NCBI GenBank assembly: GCA_963924555.1 | Contig: OZ004598.1 | Span: 2,628,501-2,692,500, forward strand | From: Crambe crambe | Lineage: Eukaryota > Porifera > Demospongiae > Poecilosclerida > Crambeidae | Direction: 5' to 3' | Length of the DNA stretch: 64,000 nucleotides | Shown: piece after piece, positions 34,201-46,586 of the stretch | How positions within the stretch are numbered: the stretch's first letter is position 1 | Layout of the letters: the number at the start of each line of letters is the position of its first letter | The notes under the pieces: generated by a model | Databases searched by the model: none | Seen by the model: only the letters and a program-made list of their open reading frames with translations | Told to the model about the DNA's origin: nothing | Made by a program: the position numbers and the translations under genes

Positions 34201-36057
34201 TAATTGCTTGACTGCATTCCTGCTTGCATGTCATAAGTAGAGAAAATTAAAGGGATCCATACTGCTCATGAGAGACAGACTCACAATATCATCACTTACC
34301 AGAAACATGAGATCTTAGGGAGAATGGAGGTCATAATATCTCAGATCTTACCGTCAGGAGGGGGAATAGACTGGGATAGGACTAATATTACAATGTGAAC
34401 ACAATTTCACTCCCCCCATAATTTGGAAGGAAATATGTGGGAACTTAGTCCCCAGGTGGTGTGAGTTCAGTTCAGCCAATGAAAGTGTACTAAGTGCAGA
34501 GGAAATAGCAGTAATCACTATGGAAATTGCCAACCAGATTAAAGCTATTCAAGAGACGATTTATAAGTATTCTGTGAGAAATAGAATCCCCAATCAGATT
34601 ACAAACAACTGTTTTATCCAGGCAGTCTTGAACCATAAATAGAAGTGTACCTCTTCATGAAGCAGGCTTTGGCCTATCAATCACTCCACGCATGAAAGAT
34701 GGTTGATTGGCCATGACTATCATAGTCCCATTCTAACATGTTTCCCACTTCCTAACCAGTTCTCTGTGATGTGGTCAGAAATGCTTAGGCTATCACCCTT
34801 TTCCCAGCCAGCTCCCTTTCATGTGGTCATGGTCAGAGGGGCCCCAGTCTGTTTGCATCACAACTTAAATAGGGCAAGGTGATTGGGTATGCTGGCTTAG
34901 TGATTTCATATTCATGTAATTTTGTTCCTGTAATTTGTTCTCATGTCGATTTAATTTTATCTTTACTGCTTACAATTTTCTCATGTAGTTTCGGCTCTGC
35001 TTATTAATTCTAACACTATTAACACATTTAATTTGCATTGATTAACAGATACCCAAAATTATTTAAAGGCCATTTTTCGATACTGCTTCTCCATGGAAGT
35101 GCATGTGGAGCCTAATGCTCTCTAGCTTGTGAATTCCACTGGCTACTCAGTTTTTCATGGCGCTCTGATTCCAGAAAAACTCACCAATCAGAGTTTGAAC
35201 TATAATACCCAACCTCATTGATCAAAAATAATGTAACCTCCAAATGGTGCTGCCACATGAGTGGTGTGTTGTTTTGATCATCCTTAGAATTATTGTAGCA
35301 GACCACCAGTCCAGTATAATAACTGAAATGGGCCACAAAAAAATTGCATACTTAAAAAACAACAAGAAAACATTTGAGGAGATGGAACACTGGAAGCTCT
35401 GTGTGTTGTGATCTTGGAAACCATGAAGGATAAGGCTGTAACTATGTAGAGCTCTAATCATATTTTGGAATGTATCCTGTGCTGTGACTTGGGTTATTGT
35501 CTTTGATGTGGTGATGGTGTCGTTTATATTGCAGTGGTCCATCTGGATCACTAACAATGCCATGATTGTTAAACACAGCAAAGTGATACTGAAATAGGAT
35601 ATGTTAAGTTTTGGCATCAGTTGATATTTACTCACTTGTAGTAATATCAACAAACTGATTGATCTATATAGATCAAACAGTGATGCTCTAGTAACATACC
35701 GAGCTTTAGCCAGTGGCAGATAACAGTGGCTCAAGGAGGTCTAAAAGTCCAATCAGTTAGGCATATGTAACCATTACTGTGCCAAATCACTTCATTCCAA
35801 TGTCATAGTCAACAATATTATATTTGTTACATAAACAAGCTGTGTGCTACTTCATATTATTATAATGCAATCAGCTCACTATAGTTCTTGTTTATTTTGT
35901 TTTGTATTGTTGTGTTTAATAGTAAATTTATCCTTTAGATCAGGAAACCAGTTCTCATGATACTAAGAAAGCAACACAAGATGGTCAAAAAGTTCTCTCT
36001 GTGGAAGAAATCCGACAAAAACGTTTGCATCATTTTGAGGGAGGACATTCTTCTTGA
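28249..36057 (+). CDS. ATXN3: ataxin-3, Josephin-domain deubiquitinase, nine coding exons
   Basis: Exons 28249-28272, 28362-28410, 28745-28905, 29219-29304, 29600-29666, 32022-32109, 32350-32565, 33023-33139 and 35939-36057 join in phase to 308 aa. The Josephin domain (about 1-185) starts MDSIFHEKQEGQLCAQHCLNN with Gln9 and the catalytic Cys14, continues with NMDDSGYFSVQ, and places His119 in HHWFTIRKLG exactly at the human number. Residue 134 is Asp (WFNLDSL) where human has Asn. After LPDCEADQLL follow two ubiquitin-interacting motifs (EDEYAFELAAAMSAS and REDVELTAAIYASM). The last exon has SVEEIRQKRLHHFE, matching the region of the human VCP-binding RKRR motif. No polyglutamine is present. 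It trims ubiquitin chains in cytosol and nucleus in known animals. Introns carry a minisatellite and small palindromes. Confidence 0.93.
30185..30282 (+). repeat. (TTTTA)n / T-rich simple repeat
   Basis: Consecutive TTTTA and TTTCA pentamers, then TTATTATTATT, in ataxin-3 intron 5. Confidence 0.9.
30300..30383. repeat. 84-bp inverted-repeat unit
   Basis: TGTGCCATTATCAAAGGAT is mirrored by CCTTTTGATAATGGCACA, enclosing about 46 bases. Probably a small MITE in ataxin-3 intron 5; no target duplication was recognised. Confidence 0.55.
30706..31160 (+). repeat. minisatellite in ataxin-3 intron 5
   Basis: About ten units of 37-43 bp with the core CCATAGCTGCAACCAGAATG, then TTACATGCAGTAGTAGTAC. 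The number of TAG triplets differs between units. A 56-bp palindromic element (30975-31030) interrupts one unit. Confidence 0.92.
30975..31030. mobile_element. 56-bp palindromic element inserted in the minisatellite
   Basis: CTAGCCTCGTCCCTAGGCTC at the left and GAGCCTGGGGACGAGGCTAG at the right flank a short GC-rich loop. The interrupted minisatellite unit is restored by removing the element and one copy of AATGTTA, which stands on both sides (30968-30974 and 31031-31037). This is a 7-base target-site duplication and therefore a real insertion. Relatives lie at 10603 and 48512. Confidence 0.8.
32308..32349 (+). repeat. 21-bp tandem duplication carrying the splice acceptor of ataxin-3 exon 7
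   Basis: TACTTCTGATTATTCTCAGG occurs twice in tandem, so the acceptor AG is present at 32327-32328 and 32348-32349. Only the downstream one gives an open exon (GYSIFVVMG). Use of the upstream one would add seven codons that include a stop. Confidence 0.8.
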
Positions 36058-36526
36058 TCTACTTGTTTATTAATACATGTATTAATTTTTTTTGCTGAAT
36101 GAGCACACGTAACTGCGCGTGCGTACTAAATTCAGCAATTTGGACCTAGCTAGATAGATATTAATTTCAGGTTAATACTCTCACCATTGAAGTTTATAAT
36201 GTTTTAAAAATAGATTCTAGCTAGCAGGCTGCTATGCCATGCAGGACTCTCGTCTCTAAAACTGATAGCATTATTTTACTGTATCTTAGCCAGCTAGCTA
36301 GCTATAGCTGACTAAAGCATCGGTGATCGTGTAACTCGACTCGCTGTCAGGTACTCTCTACGTAAAACCGTACCGTTAAAGACTAAGCAGCAGCAGAACT
36401 TTTCTGCAACCGACGTCCAAGCTTGATTGCAGGTTCATAATACTTACAGTGATGATATATGCTAAGCTAAGCTGATGCTGCATAAACTTCTCCTTACTAT
36501 AATAGAGAGCAAAATTGTAAGCAAAC
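36058..36526. other. intergenic between ataxin-3 and the Naked-like gene
   Basis: No gene seen. It must hold the ataxin-3 3' UTR and the promoter and 5' UTR of the next gene. Several AGCTAGCT runs are present. Confidence 0.5.
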
Positions 36527-39500
36527 ATGGGGAAGAACCAGAGCAAAGCACTAAGTGAGTTATTATAATGGCTATCTTTTAAAACTTTAGCAGAAAGTTG
36601 TTTGATAATCTAATTGTGTTATTATGCACTTGGCATGTGTATGTGTGTGATATGATGCTGCATTGTGACAATCTTGATGTCATAACTCTCCATGGATATG
36701 GCATGCATATGGTGTAGGTGTTCACTGTTATGCAGTTAGCATTCAACAGAAGCCAGCCCATCAGAATATTCTAGTGGGATATAGACTTCAGTTCATGGTT
36801 TCCTAACTATGTGTATTGGAATGTATTCTCATCTACCATAATAGGTTAATGAAATAGTCCAGATTTCTGGCAATCTGTATATAATTTTTGTACGATTTTT
36901 AATGTTATGAGAAGGTACACAATGCCATGAAACAAGTTGAAAAAAAAGAAAGTATAAACTCTCCCAATGAAATACTTGTGGCCACTCACCCTGTACCTCC
37001 TTTTCATTCAATGGTGTTAGCAGCTGTCACATACAGTCTCCAGGTATGCTGTTAATCTCTCTTCAAAGAATGTATTCATACCTTCACTATGGTCCTCTGT
37101 CGATTAGCACTTCAGTTGTGCTGGCAGTTATGAATGTTACAATGTCTCCATTGTTTCAGTTTTGCTCCACTTTAGTGTTACAAATCGCTTTCTTGTTGCT
37201 TATCTTGTAGAAACATTGTAATGCCAATGGAGGCTGTTAGCCATCTTGTTCAAAATATGACTTCCTCACGAAGGATGGTCCTTCCATTATAGAATACATA
37301 ACAAAATGATTCATCAAAGCATATTCTGACTGAGTCTGATTAGCAGCAAAAAGATGCTGCTGCTACAATGTGTTTCATAGCTAGTAAGTTTCCTTTGCAT
37401 ATCTGCCAATTGTCCTGCTTCAGTCATCCCCTGTGAATGATATAGATTAATTTGTCCTAGATGTATTGAAGAGAAAGAGACGTCTATCCACTTATTGGGT
37501 TACAAAAGTCCTGTATGACTTCCTCTGATACAGAGTAATGTAATGGAGTACTTTTCATGTCATGGGTGCAAGAATCTGGGTGGAATTACAGCTCTATGGC
37601 TATAATAATATGCTTGATATGTCCTTTTCCTAGGTAAAATTAAATTTACGGTATGTTTGCTCATGAATAATTCATGAGTTAATGAGGGGTAGGTGTTGTT
37701 GTTGTTTTTTTTTTCAAGTATAGCATTTCATAGTCGGTGTTACTACTCAGACTAGCTCTTCCTACTCTACAACTGAGGGCAAACCAGACTCTCTAGAACA
37801 CTACCATTTCAGAGAAACTCTGACAGCTAAGCAGCCATGATTCAATCAATTTTTTTGTCGTCAAGTTTCTCAAGCAGCAGCCATGTGCTCACCGTATTTT
37901 GTACTTATTCTTATTATTATGAACCAGTGGGCAGAAGAGATTTTGGTACTCTTTAGCAGTTCGATCACTCGATCAATGGCTAGAAGTGATCAAAACTCAG
38001 GGGTGTTGCCTTTTCTGGCCAAAATCTCTTATTCTGCACCTGCATCTTGGTTTATACAACTGGAATAAGCACAAAAGAATTGTCAACACAAAGCTGTAGT
38101 TCGAGAAAATTGACGCCAAGAAATCTATCGAGGGATGGCTGCTTAGCGGTTGAGTTTCTCTACAACTGTAGTGTTTTCGAGTGGTTTGCCCTCAGTTTAG
38201 AGTAGGACGTGCTAGTCAGTATGAAACTAGTTTTCAACTGTAGCATCTCATAGCCAGTGCCTCATTGATTCATGAATTATTCATGAACAAACTACACCGT
38301 AGCCTTAATACAGACACACATTGCATGCTCCATCATGTATTTGATGGAGGTTTGTATTCATTCTATTGGCTTAAAATGATAGGATCTAGGATTGGAGTGT
38401 GCTATGTAGTATGACCAGAAACTTTTGGTGCCTGCTGAGTTTCATAAACAAGAAAAATCAACAATAACCCCCATTTTATAGTTTGAATAGTACAATTACC
38501 AAGTTAGTATAGTTGAACAAGATATATATGCTAGTCATACATAAATAGGCTGGCAAAATCGTGTGAATGAATCTGGTTTCTTCTTTGGGAATTTATAATT
38601 GGGATTTTTGTGACACTTATAGAAAGGTGAGGTTCAAAAATGAGTTGACAGAAGACATAACTGGGCTCTGGGAGTGTGTTTAGATTAGTGTTGCTGTATC
38701 CGATTATTTGTTTGGTTCTTAGTGTAACAATTCACGCATGCATGCAATGCCATGTGCATAGCTAATTAGAAACAAGATTTCATACCAGTGTGACAATCAT
38801 GTGCTCTTTGAAATTGACCAAAAAGATTTTTTGACAGCAACTGCTCTGTGGTATATTGACTTTTATCAAAAGAGCAGGGAGGTAGAAGGCAGCTTAGTTT
38901 GTAATTGATCCTTGCTGTGCATTTCATTTGAATGGGGTAATTGCATCAGTAGTGGGATAATATTACCTGATCTTTTCTTTTGTTATCTCTGTTTAGACAC
39001 TCTTGCTACTACTTTGAGCTTATCAGGATCTAATGACAATTCCAGGAAGAAAACAGGTGAGTTTACACAGATGGCAGAAGGGCAACTATTCCCCCCCCCC
39101 CCCCCCCCCCCCCAAACCTAAAATAAAGTATTGTGGGAATTGTGCATTTCTGGGAAAGTAGAATACTGTTCAATATGTTGACAATTCTTATGGTTGAGTC
39201 AGTGAGATTCTCTTACTTTAGTGCAGAAGGTCATGTGGTCATGGTTTTAAGAATGCGACTGCAACAAAACATCTGAGAGCATTCCTGCATGAGGTGTCCA
39301 GATTAGAGGCAACTGATATATCCAGTTAAGAAATAAGTCTAAGCAAAAATTAGTGGAGATGATCTCTCACCTCTAGACCATAAGTGTACTTCTAAAGTGG
39401 TTATCTCAATGGTGGTGAAGCCTGTTCATGCACTATGGTGGCTACCTTTGGGCATAATTGAAAGACAGAATCTATTATAGGATGGATGAAGTCTGCAAGG

Positions 39501-42500
39501 TGTAGGGTCTATCTCTCCTGCAAAATATTATATGTTCGGATAGGTTCAATGACATAACCACTACTGATAGATTAAGATGTGATTAGAACCTAAGCTATTT
39601 GCAGTCTCCTTTGCTAACTGAATCACATGACATATCAGTAGGATAATGTTTGCACCAGATGTCGTGAAAGAAGTGCTTAATTATCTCTATCTTGGAGCCA
39701 TCCACATTATAGTGAGAAGACTGGTATTGAATTCTCATACCTTCCTTCCATGAAAGCCTCTCAATTATTGGCTAGTAAAAACATGCTATTATTTCTTAGA
39801 AAAAATTTTTAAATTGTCTTTTAGATTTTCAAGTGATTGCAGTGTGATTGGTCACTACCTGCACAGATTATCAGGAGGAAGTGGAAAAAAAATAGCTTTG
39901 GCAATTATTGAATAGCTGAGAAGTGTCATGGCGATACAGTAGTATTGATTTTGCTATGCAACAGATGACATTATTGCCTGTATTGACTATGGGATGTGTG
40001 CTTTGTGAAGACGAGCGTGCTAACTCTCTCCAGTTGTTTATCTCCTTGGTAGCATTGATGGGTGCCAATTAAAGGATCCAACCACAGAGTGTATGTGTGC
40101 AGTGACTTGACTGGGAGGGCAATTTGTAGACGCTGGATCCTGCTAACTAATTGCTGCTTGTTAAGAGCCTTTGGCAAACACTTCTGAGTCATCTCTTTTC
40201 TGTATTTGCTATACAAGTGTAATCGTTATAGGAGACTATTATATGGTATATACCATAAGTATTATGTTTCTCAACAATTAGAGTGAATTCTATATGTGAA
40301 CTAAGTATTGTGGGAATTGACCCTCCCAATTAGGATGTAACATAATTATTGCACACTTATTCCACTGTGCTGTAGGACCCTCTCCTTGAAATGTAAAAGC
40401 TTCTATAAGAATTGTCTTAATTCACAGAAGAGTACCCTAGAGTTGCTTGTGCTTAATATAATAATGTATTACTTATCTATTCCTTTTGGTCTCCTCAGTC
40501 CACTTTATGATATCCTGGTTATTCAGATATGCTTAATTTATCTCGAGTGTGTATTCTGAAATGAAATGATCAGGACACTCTAGCTATTTCAAAGTGTTCT
40601 GAAAAGCCAGTGACTGTCATATGGTAAGAATAATGACAGCATGCCATAATTATGGTGGAAAAAGATCGGCCTAAACTGGCTGCAATAGAGAAGGTGACAA
40701 CCACATGCTTCACAGTGTTCTGTGATGGATCATTAATAGCATAAAGAGCCCATGCCAGAATAGGAATTATGTGTTGTCTGTTTGATTAGCATTTTCTTAT
40801 TGCCATGCCCACTTCAAAGAATTGCTTGAAACTCCATTTCCAGAGACTTCTTTCATCTCAGACACTGTTTTATATTGAGTGCATAATGACCTTAGTTACA
40901 GACATGTTCAGATATTGCCCACTTACAATACATAATATTCAGTTTGTGTTGTAGCATAGACCTGACTCTATCTTGTCTTTCCATTGTAGCGATTTTACCA
41001 AGAGAATAACATACAGACATACAGACATTCCATGTAGGTTGTAGTGGATTTACATTATGAATGGTAGAGCTAGCTGGGGTAGGCAGATTACAATTTCATT
41101 ACTGTACATATTGTATGCTCGCTAATTATACTCAAGAATTAATACCCGTTTATAGCAGTAAGTCATTTATTAACAATGGTAAAGTCGCTGATGCACAACC
41201 ACTGCATGCGGCGGCATTTCTAAAGCTAAGTAGCTTTAACATTATTTGCACATTTTTGTTGTAAATAAGTTACTAGGCAGCTATATCGACACAAATGTAA
41301 GGTATCTAGGAGTATTTATCCCTCCTTTCTAGTCAAAGAAACCAGAACAAAAGGACTACTGTCATTCTATAGTAGCAGTAGAGAAGGTCTTCTCTTCAAC
41401 ATGCTGTTTTGACTGACCACTCTTACTTCTTATTTTGAGAATAGGAATTATTATTAGACTGTGTTCTGGCTAGCCATGGATCTTCTGGAATAAGTCAGTA
41501 GTAGGATTTCGTGATTTGGACTGTCAGCAGCATGCATGGTTGATATTGAAAATCACCTTTAAAATGATGCAAAGAAATACAGGATTTGATGAGTAGTGTG
41601 CTAAGTTTTTATCCAAAAAACAAACGAAAAATCACATATACTTAGAAATTATCAGAATAATATGGTGTATGCTAAACAAATTATTATGTAGACTGATGTA
41701 CATGTGTAATAGAATTTTGTTTGGGCGTTATGAGAAGGGTGTGTAACATGGCAAGGGTGGCTGAATCAAAGTGGGATTATTTCCATATAGAATGTCCTAC
41801 TAACACAGACTACACAGAGTTGAGTCTGACTAGAAAGAAAACCAGCTAATGCGTGATCTGATTTATATGTGCCCATCCCTTTTCATTTCCCTTAAAGATC
41901 TCTTTTGATCTCGGAAAACTATTTCTTGTGCTAAGTTGAGATGCCTGGCAATTTAGACACTGCCAAATATGTTAACAGAGGTGACGTTTGAAGTAATGCA
42001 GCTGCTAATTCAACCTTTGATAATGTACATGCCACTACTTGCTGTGATTGGTAGTTCAAAATCAGTGAAAGAAATGATATTTAGAGGGTCGTGTAGGTAC
42101 ATATTGCAATGGATGACGGCACTTCATTGTCAAGTTCATAATCTATTCCCACAAATTATTATACTGTGGCAGCCTCAAATTCTCATTATCATGCTCGACA
42201 AAATTAATTAAAATTAAAATTGAAATTGTAATTAGTCGGTGTCCATGGTAATATACATCACACAGTGATTACATTTCAAGGAGCACACATTTAGACATTC
42301 TATAGCTGGTGTTTAATTAATGTCCAGCTGGAATCCATAGCAGCATATGAATTATCAACTGGAAATTGGATGGAGGCACTAACTGGATTATTATTAATTT
42401 TGGTGACAGGTGGAAGTTGCAAGTGTAACTGATCCTGAATCTTAAATTTAATTAAGTACTAAATATAATGTTCATCTGTTTAGACAAAGTTCAGTATTCA

Positions 42501-45500
42501 TTACTTGTAGCATTAACAGAACTGGAATCGATCCCTCCAAAAATTACTCATCTGTTTTGACAGAGTTCAGTATTCATTACTTGCAACATTAACATTAACT
42601 GGAATCACTTACTCTTAATAGAGAAGTTTTCTTCTCAATTAATGAGGCTATAGTGAAATTTCCTTGTGGACATTTTTTTCTAAATTGAGACACTGTAGGA
42701 ACCACTGAGTAGAACACTGCCATTATTGTTTGGTGCATATTAATACTCCCTTTGCCGTTTATTATAGGAGCAGTGTCCTTCCACACCCGTTCCAACAGTC
42801 TTGATTCTATAAGTACAGCGGTCAGTTTGGGATCATCATTGGCACATTCTAATTCCATGGACAATCTACTTCAAAAGAAACCTTCTAAGTCCGGTCCTGG
42901 GAGGTCAAAAGGTCGTAATCTGCCTCAGAAGAAAGAAAACGGAAAACTATATGACACACTTGTTGATTCGGCATCAGTAGTTACTACATTTACTGACATT
43001 TTGATTGAAAATGGTTATAAAAGAAACTTGACTGAGAAGTGTAGGAGTAATGAGATTAGTGACTGTGCTCCAAGTCCAGCAGCTAATAAGAGCATGGCAG
43101 ATTCTCCAAGCAAAGAAGGTGCAGCAAATGAAGATGGATGCTTTACTGATAAATTTGTCCCTTGCAGTGAGTCTGAGGCAGCAGGCAATGGAGAAAACTT
43201 GAAATCCGTAAGTGTACTTGCAAAAAAAAATCTTAGCTAATTTATAAGAAAATGATTCTGGATGGTTCAAGGATTTCTGAAACTACTGAGACTTCTGAGC
43301 TCAAAGTTGGAGGGTATAATCTACTATGATAGAGCTCTCATGTCTCAGCAGTTTCAAACTGTCCCACCATCCGGAGTGACCTGCATGGAATGATTGACCC
43401 CTGAGCGACTTGCCTACTACATTTGGCTAGCCTTCCCTATTTGCTGCTGTACTAATCTAAAAGCTAGAGAGATCAAATTGAATCTCAGGTTGCACCTTTT
43501 GATTAGTACTTAAAAGAAACAAATTCCTTAGAGAACTGATTTATAGCAGGCCTGTGGTTGCCTCAAAGCCTCTCTGCTAGAATTTTGTCTGGAGTACTTC
43601 TGAGTCATGCTCACCCAAAGCCTTTGATCAATCATGTATAATGCAAATGTAAAAGACTTTCATAGCGTTTTGGTACAAATGGTGTGAAGTTGGCATGTAA
43701 AAAGTGCAGATTATATTTATTAGGAAATTGTATCTTTATTACATGCTTTGATGAGTGATTTGACATACTTTTGATGTCGACAGGGAGTGGTTGAAAAACC
43801 ATTAGTGTTTGGTATACATACTGTTAATACTAGTGAGGCTAGAATCATACGGCCTTTCATAGAGCCTTTCAGACACCTCAGACTGCAGATTTGAATTAGG
43901 TTGTGTAACATTCTATTGTATGTGTTTGATTATAAATGGAATGTCCCCAAGTTTGATGCTATTTATTATGACTTCTCAAGTATAATATTATCTTGGAATT
44001 TGGCCTCAACTGAAATTCTTGTGTATGCTTTAATAGAGCCCAATTCACTTAGTATGTGTGTATTGTGAGAGCAAACTCGCTATGTTAACTATGGAGGGTT
44101 GTCCTCTCTTTAGAAAAGTGCAATTCACTTTGTGGTGATTGGGTAAATTAACACTGTAAGATTTCCCACAGGAATTTTGATGTGGATTACCAGAATTCTT
44201 ATGTGCATAGGACTAGATGAATGTGTAAATCAACAAAGTTATGTAAGGCAAGGTTTTAAATGAAACAGGAGACTTTTTGACTCTCATCCAGCTATAACAT
44301 AACTTTGAGCAAAAAGCAATTGATATAAGTTGTTTAGCTTTTTAATACCATCTCCATTTTGAACACTATAATGAGTTAGGCATCGACTATAATCTCCAAG
44401 CAACATCAAAGCAATGAGAACAATAACTTGGACCATTCTAATGATGAAGAACATTTCATGCATGACTGTTATAGCTGGATAGCCATGCAAACCAATAGTC
44501 ATGAATATTGATTTTTTTACTCAGACCCTAAATTAATTTTAGCGAATAGCTTTAAAATTTGTCCCTTTTTTACCTTTAGAAACTTCTGATTCGTCAGCTG
44601 GCTGACTTGCAGAACCCTTGCTTGCATCCGGATATTGCCAAGAAGTTGTCTCAGGAAGTGAGTTTCCACTAAATAAGGCAACTTCAAAAGGTGAAGCATG
44701 TAGCATGCACAGCAAGGGTTTAAATGATTGGTTGTGTCTGTATTAGAGTCCAACTTTCATAATCTCTGATGAGAGTTGGATACATGCTATCTACCTGTTC
44801 ATTTTGGACATTTATAACAATGCTGTAATATTCTCTTACCTAATCTTGCACTGACTATAATAATACACACATCATCTCTAGCTCCTTCCAAGTCCCACAA
44901 ATTTCAACTGGCCCTGAATTCCATGACTAACATTATTCTTTGCGAACAGATTGCTAGCTTGCATTGGGATTAAGCCTCTTTAAATGTACAGGCTGTGCAC
45001 ATACTTTATTTCAATTATTAAATGAATATTTCATATCAAGTTGGAAGCTTATTTACAACAATATTATTAGTGTAATTATATATGAAATAACTACTTGATT
45101 ATGTTATTCTTATTTATGCTTACCCTGTAGGAATGGTGTGAATTGATAACATATGCATGTGCCACATTAGGCCAATCTCTCTTATCCTCCATTGTAAAGA
45201 ACATCTTGGAACATCCACCAAACCTGTCTTCTGATCACAGTCAGGAAAATTCTAATATGGACCTCAAGGAAACATCAAGATCTGTCCCTCCAGGTGAAAC
45301 ACTAAACACAAGAAGAAATCGAGATCAAGATGTTCCTTCTGGTGGAGGTATGAAGCCTAGAAACCATAATCGGCTATACACAGATGCAAAGTTGAAGAAC
45401 CATTTGAAGAAACTTGAGAGGACCACTTCTCTCCCCCCTCTTACCAGTAAGTTGCTGGAAGTTGGTGGGAAGTCTAGATCAGCCGATAACAGTGAAGGTG

Positions 45501-46453
45501 ATACCCAACATCCACATGTGGAGTGTAGTATGCGTTCCCGTTCAAGAAGTCATGGCGAGTCATATTTCAGTAATACAAGGTTTCATCAAGCAGCTGGTTA
45601 TGACAGAGATGAAATCTTCACCTCTGGTGAAATAGCAGAGGAGCTTGCTAGACCCAGGCAGAGAAAGGATAGAAAAAGCAACCGCTGTAGCTGCGAACAT
45701 AAGAATCAAAGCAAAAAGAAGCGAGGAGGGCGAAACAAAAGTGATAACTCAAATTCACTTGTCGATACATCTTTGGATGATAACTGTCCTGGTATTCCAG
45801 AGAATCGAATTCGACGACCAAGATACCATCACCAACATCACATGTGTAAACGGTGCATGGAGGAGTGTGGTGTGGGGGAGAGAGTGAGGGCAGTGAAGAA
45901 GGAAAAAGAGGTGATGAGCTACCCTGGAGGTGAGACAGCTCCTTTAGATCCCTCTATTGTGCTGACACTAGATGATATACAGACTGCTACTTTACTGTTG
46001 GAAAAATCCACCGAATTTGTGGAAGGTGGGAGTGGAGATGAAGAGAGAAGAGGGAGTGATGAGAACTATGAACAGAAAATTCATCCTTGCACACAAACTA
46101 AGAATAATCACAAGAAGCACCGCCATAAAGTTCATACGGGTGCGGAGGAACTTGCTGACACTCAAAGTAGCTGCAATTTCAGCGAGGAAAGGTGGTATAC
46201 TTTGGCACCTAGGGATGATGGTCGGGATATTCCATGGCCTTCCAGGAGTGGGAGGGATTCACCTGCTACTGATATGGCTGTGGCATGTTTGGACATGAAT
46301 ACTACAAAAATGTTGCAGCCGTTATCTGGAATGGACCCACCAGCAGTATTGAATAGTTCTCAGTACTACAGAGGGGGAGAAGGGACAGTTGGACACTTGT
46401 ATTTCCACAACCACCATCATTACCACCACGTCATACACCACAGTCAACCTTGA
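36527..46453 (+). CDS. putative Naked cuticle-like myristoylated, His-rich protein, five coding exons
   Basis: Exons 36527-36554, 38997-39056, 42768-43207, 44580-44657 and 45131-46453 have GT/AG borders and matching phases, giving 642 aa. The start MGKNQSK is an N-myristoylation signal like MGKLHSK of vertebrate Naked cuticle (NKD). LSQEEWCELITYACATLGQ (about 198-216) falls where NKD has its EF-hand (RQEWTFTLYDFDNNGKVT) and keeps EW, Y and G but not the calcium-binding acids. RSRSRSHGE (near 337), KKHRHK (near 530) and a His-rich end (HNHHHYHHVIHH, last 16 residues) echo NKD's TRSRSHEP, KKHKH and HHHHYHH tail in the same order. NKD binds Dishevelled and restrains Wnt signalling. Most of the protein is low-complexity and polar, so this identity rests on architecture and short motifs. 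An unrelated myristoylated disordered protein is the alternative. The introns are long and mostly featureless. Confidence 0.5.
37640..38308. mobile_element. 669-bp foldback MITE flanked by TTAA, copy 2
   Basis: Same family as 21761-22470: shared GCTCATGAATAATTCATGAG subterminal sequence, shared GGGCAAACCAGACTCTC region and a similar centre. TTAA is present at both ends, followed by (A/G)NNTACGGT inward. It lies in the first intron of the Naked-like gene, more diverged than copy 1, with slightly shorter arms. Confidence 0.75.
39091..39113 (+). repeat. poly-C tract
   Basis: 23 consecutive C residues about 35 bases after the donor of the second exon of the Naked-like gene. The count may be unreliable. 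Confidence 0.9.
39114..42767. other. long intron of the Naked-like gene, no further feature seen
   Basis: About 3.7 kb between exons 2 and 3. I found no convincing exon, repeat array or inverted-repeat element, apart from a near-duplicate phrase (ACAAAGTTCAGTATTCATTA and ACAGAGTTCAGTATTCATTA at about 42483 and 42559, both followed by CTTG and a run of ATTAAC). Confidence 0.5.
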
Positions 46454-46586
46454 TTATCCAAAAGCACAGTATAATTATTATTATTGCCATTTGATTACCC
46501 AATGTCACCCTATGCATATAATTATGCGCATAATGGTTAATCGTCTGGTATTACGTAATTAGCTAGCTAGCAGCGCATTGCGTGGA

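Noticed and set aside
35222-35734. 170-codon minus-strand frame in ataxin-3 intron 8
   Set aside because: No domain, no homologous residues recognised and no supporting splice context; probably chance in AT-rich DNA, though it is the longest such frame in the intron.
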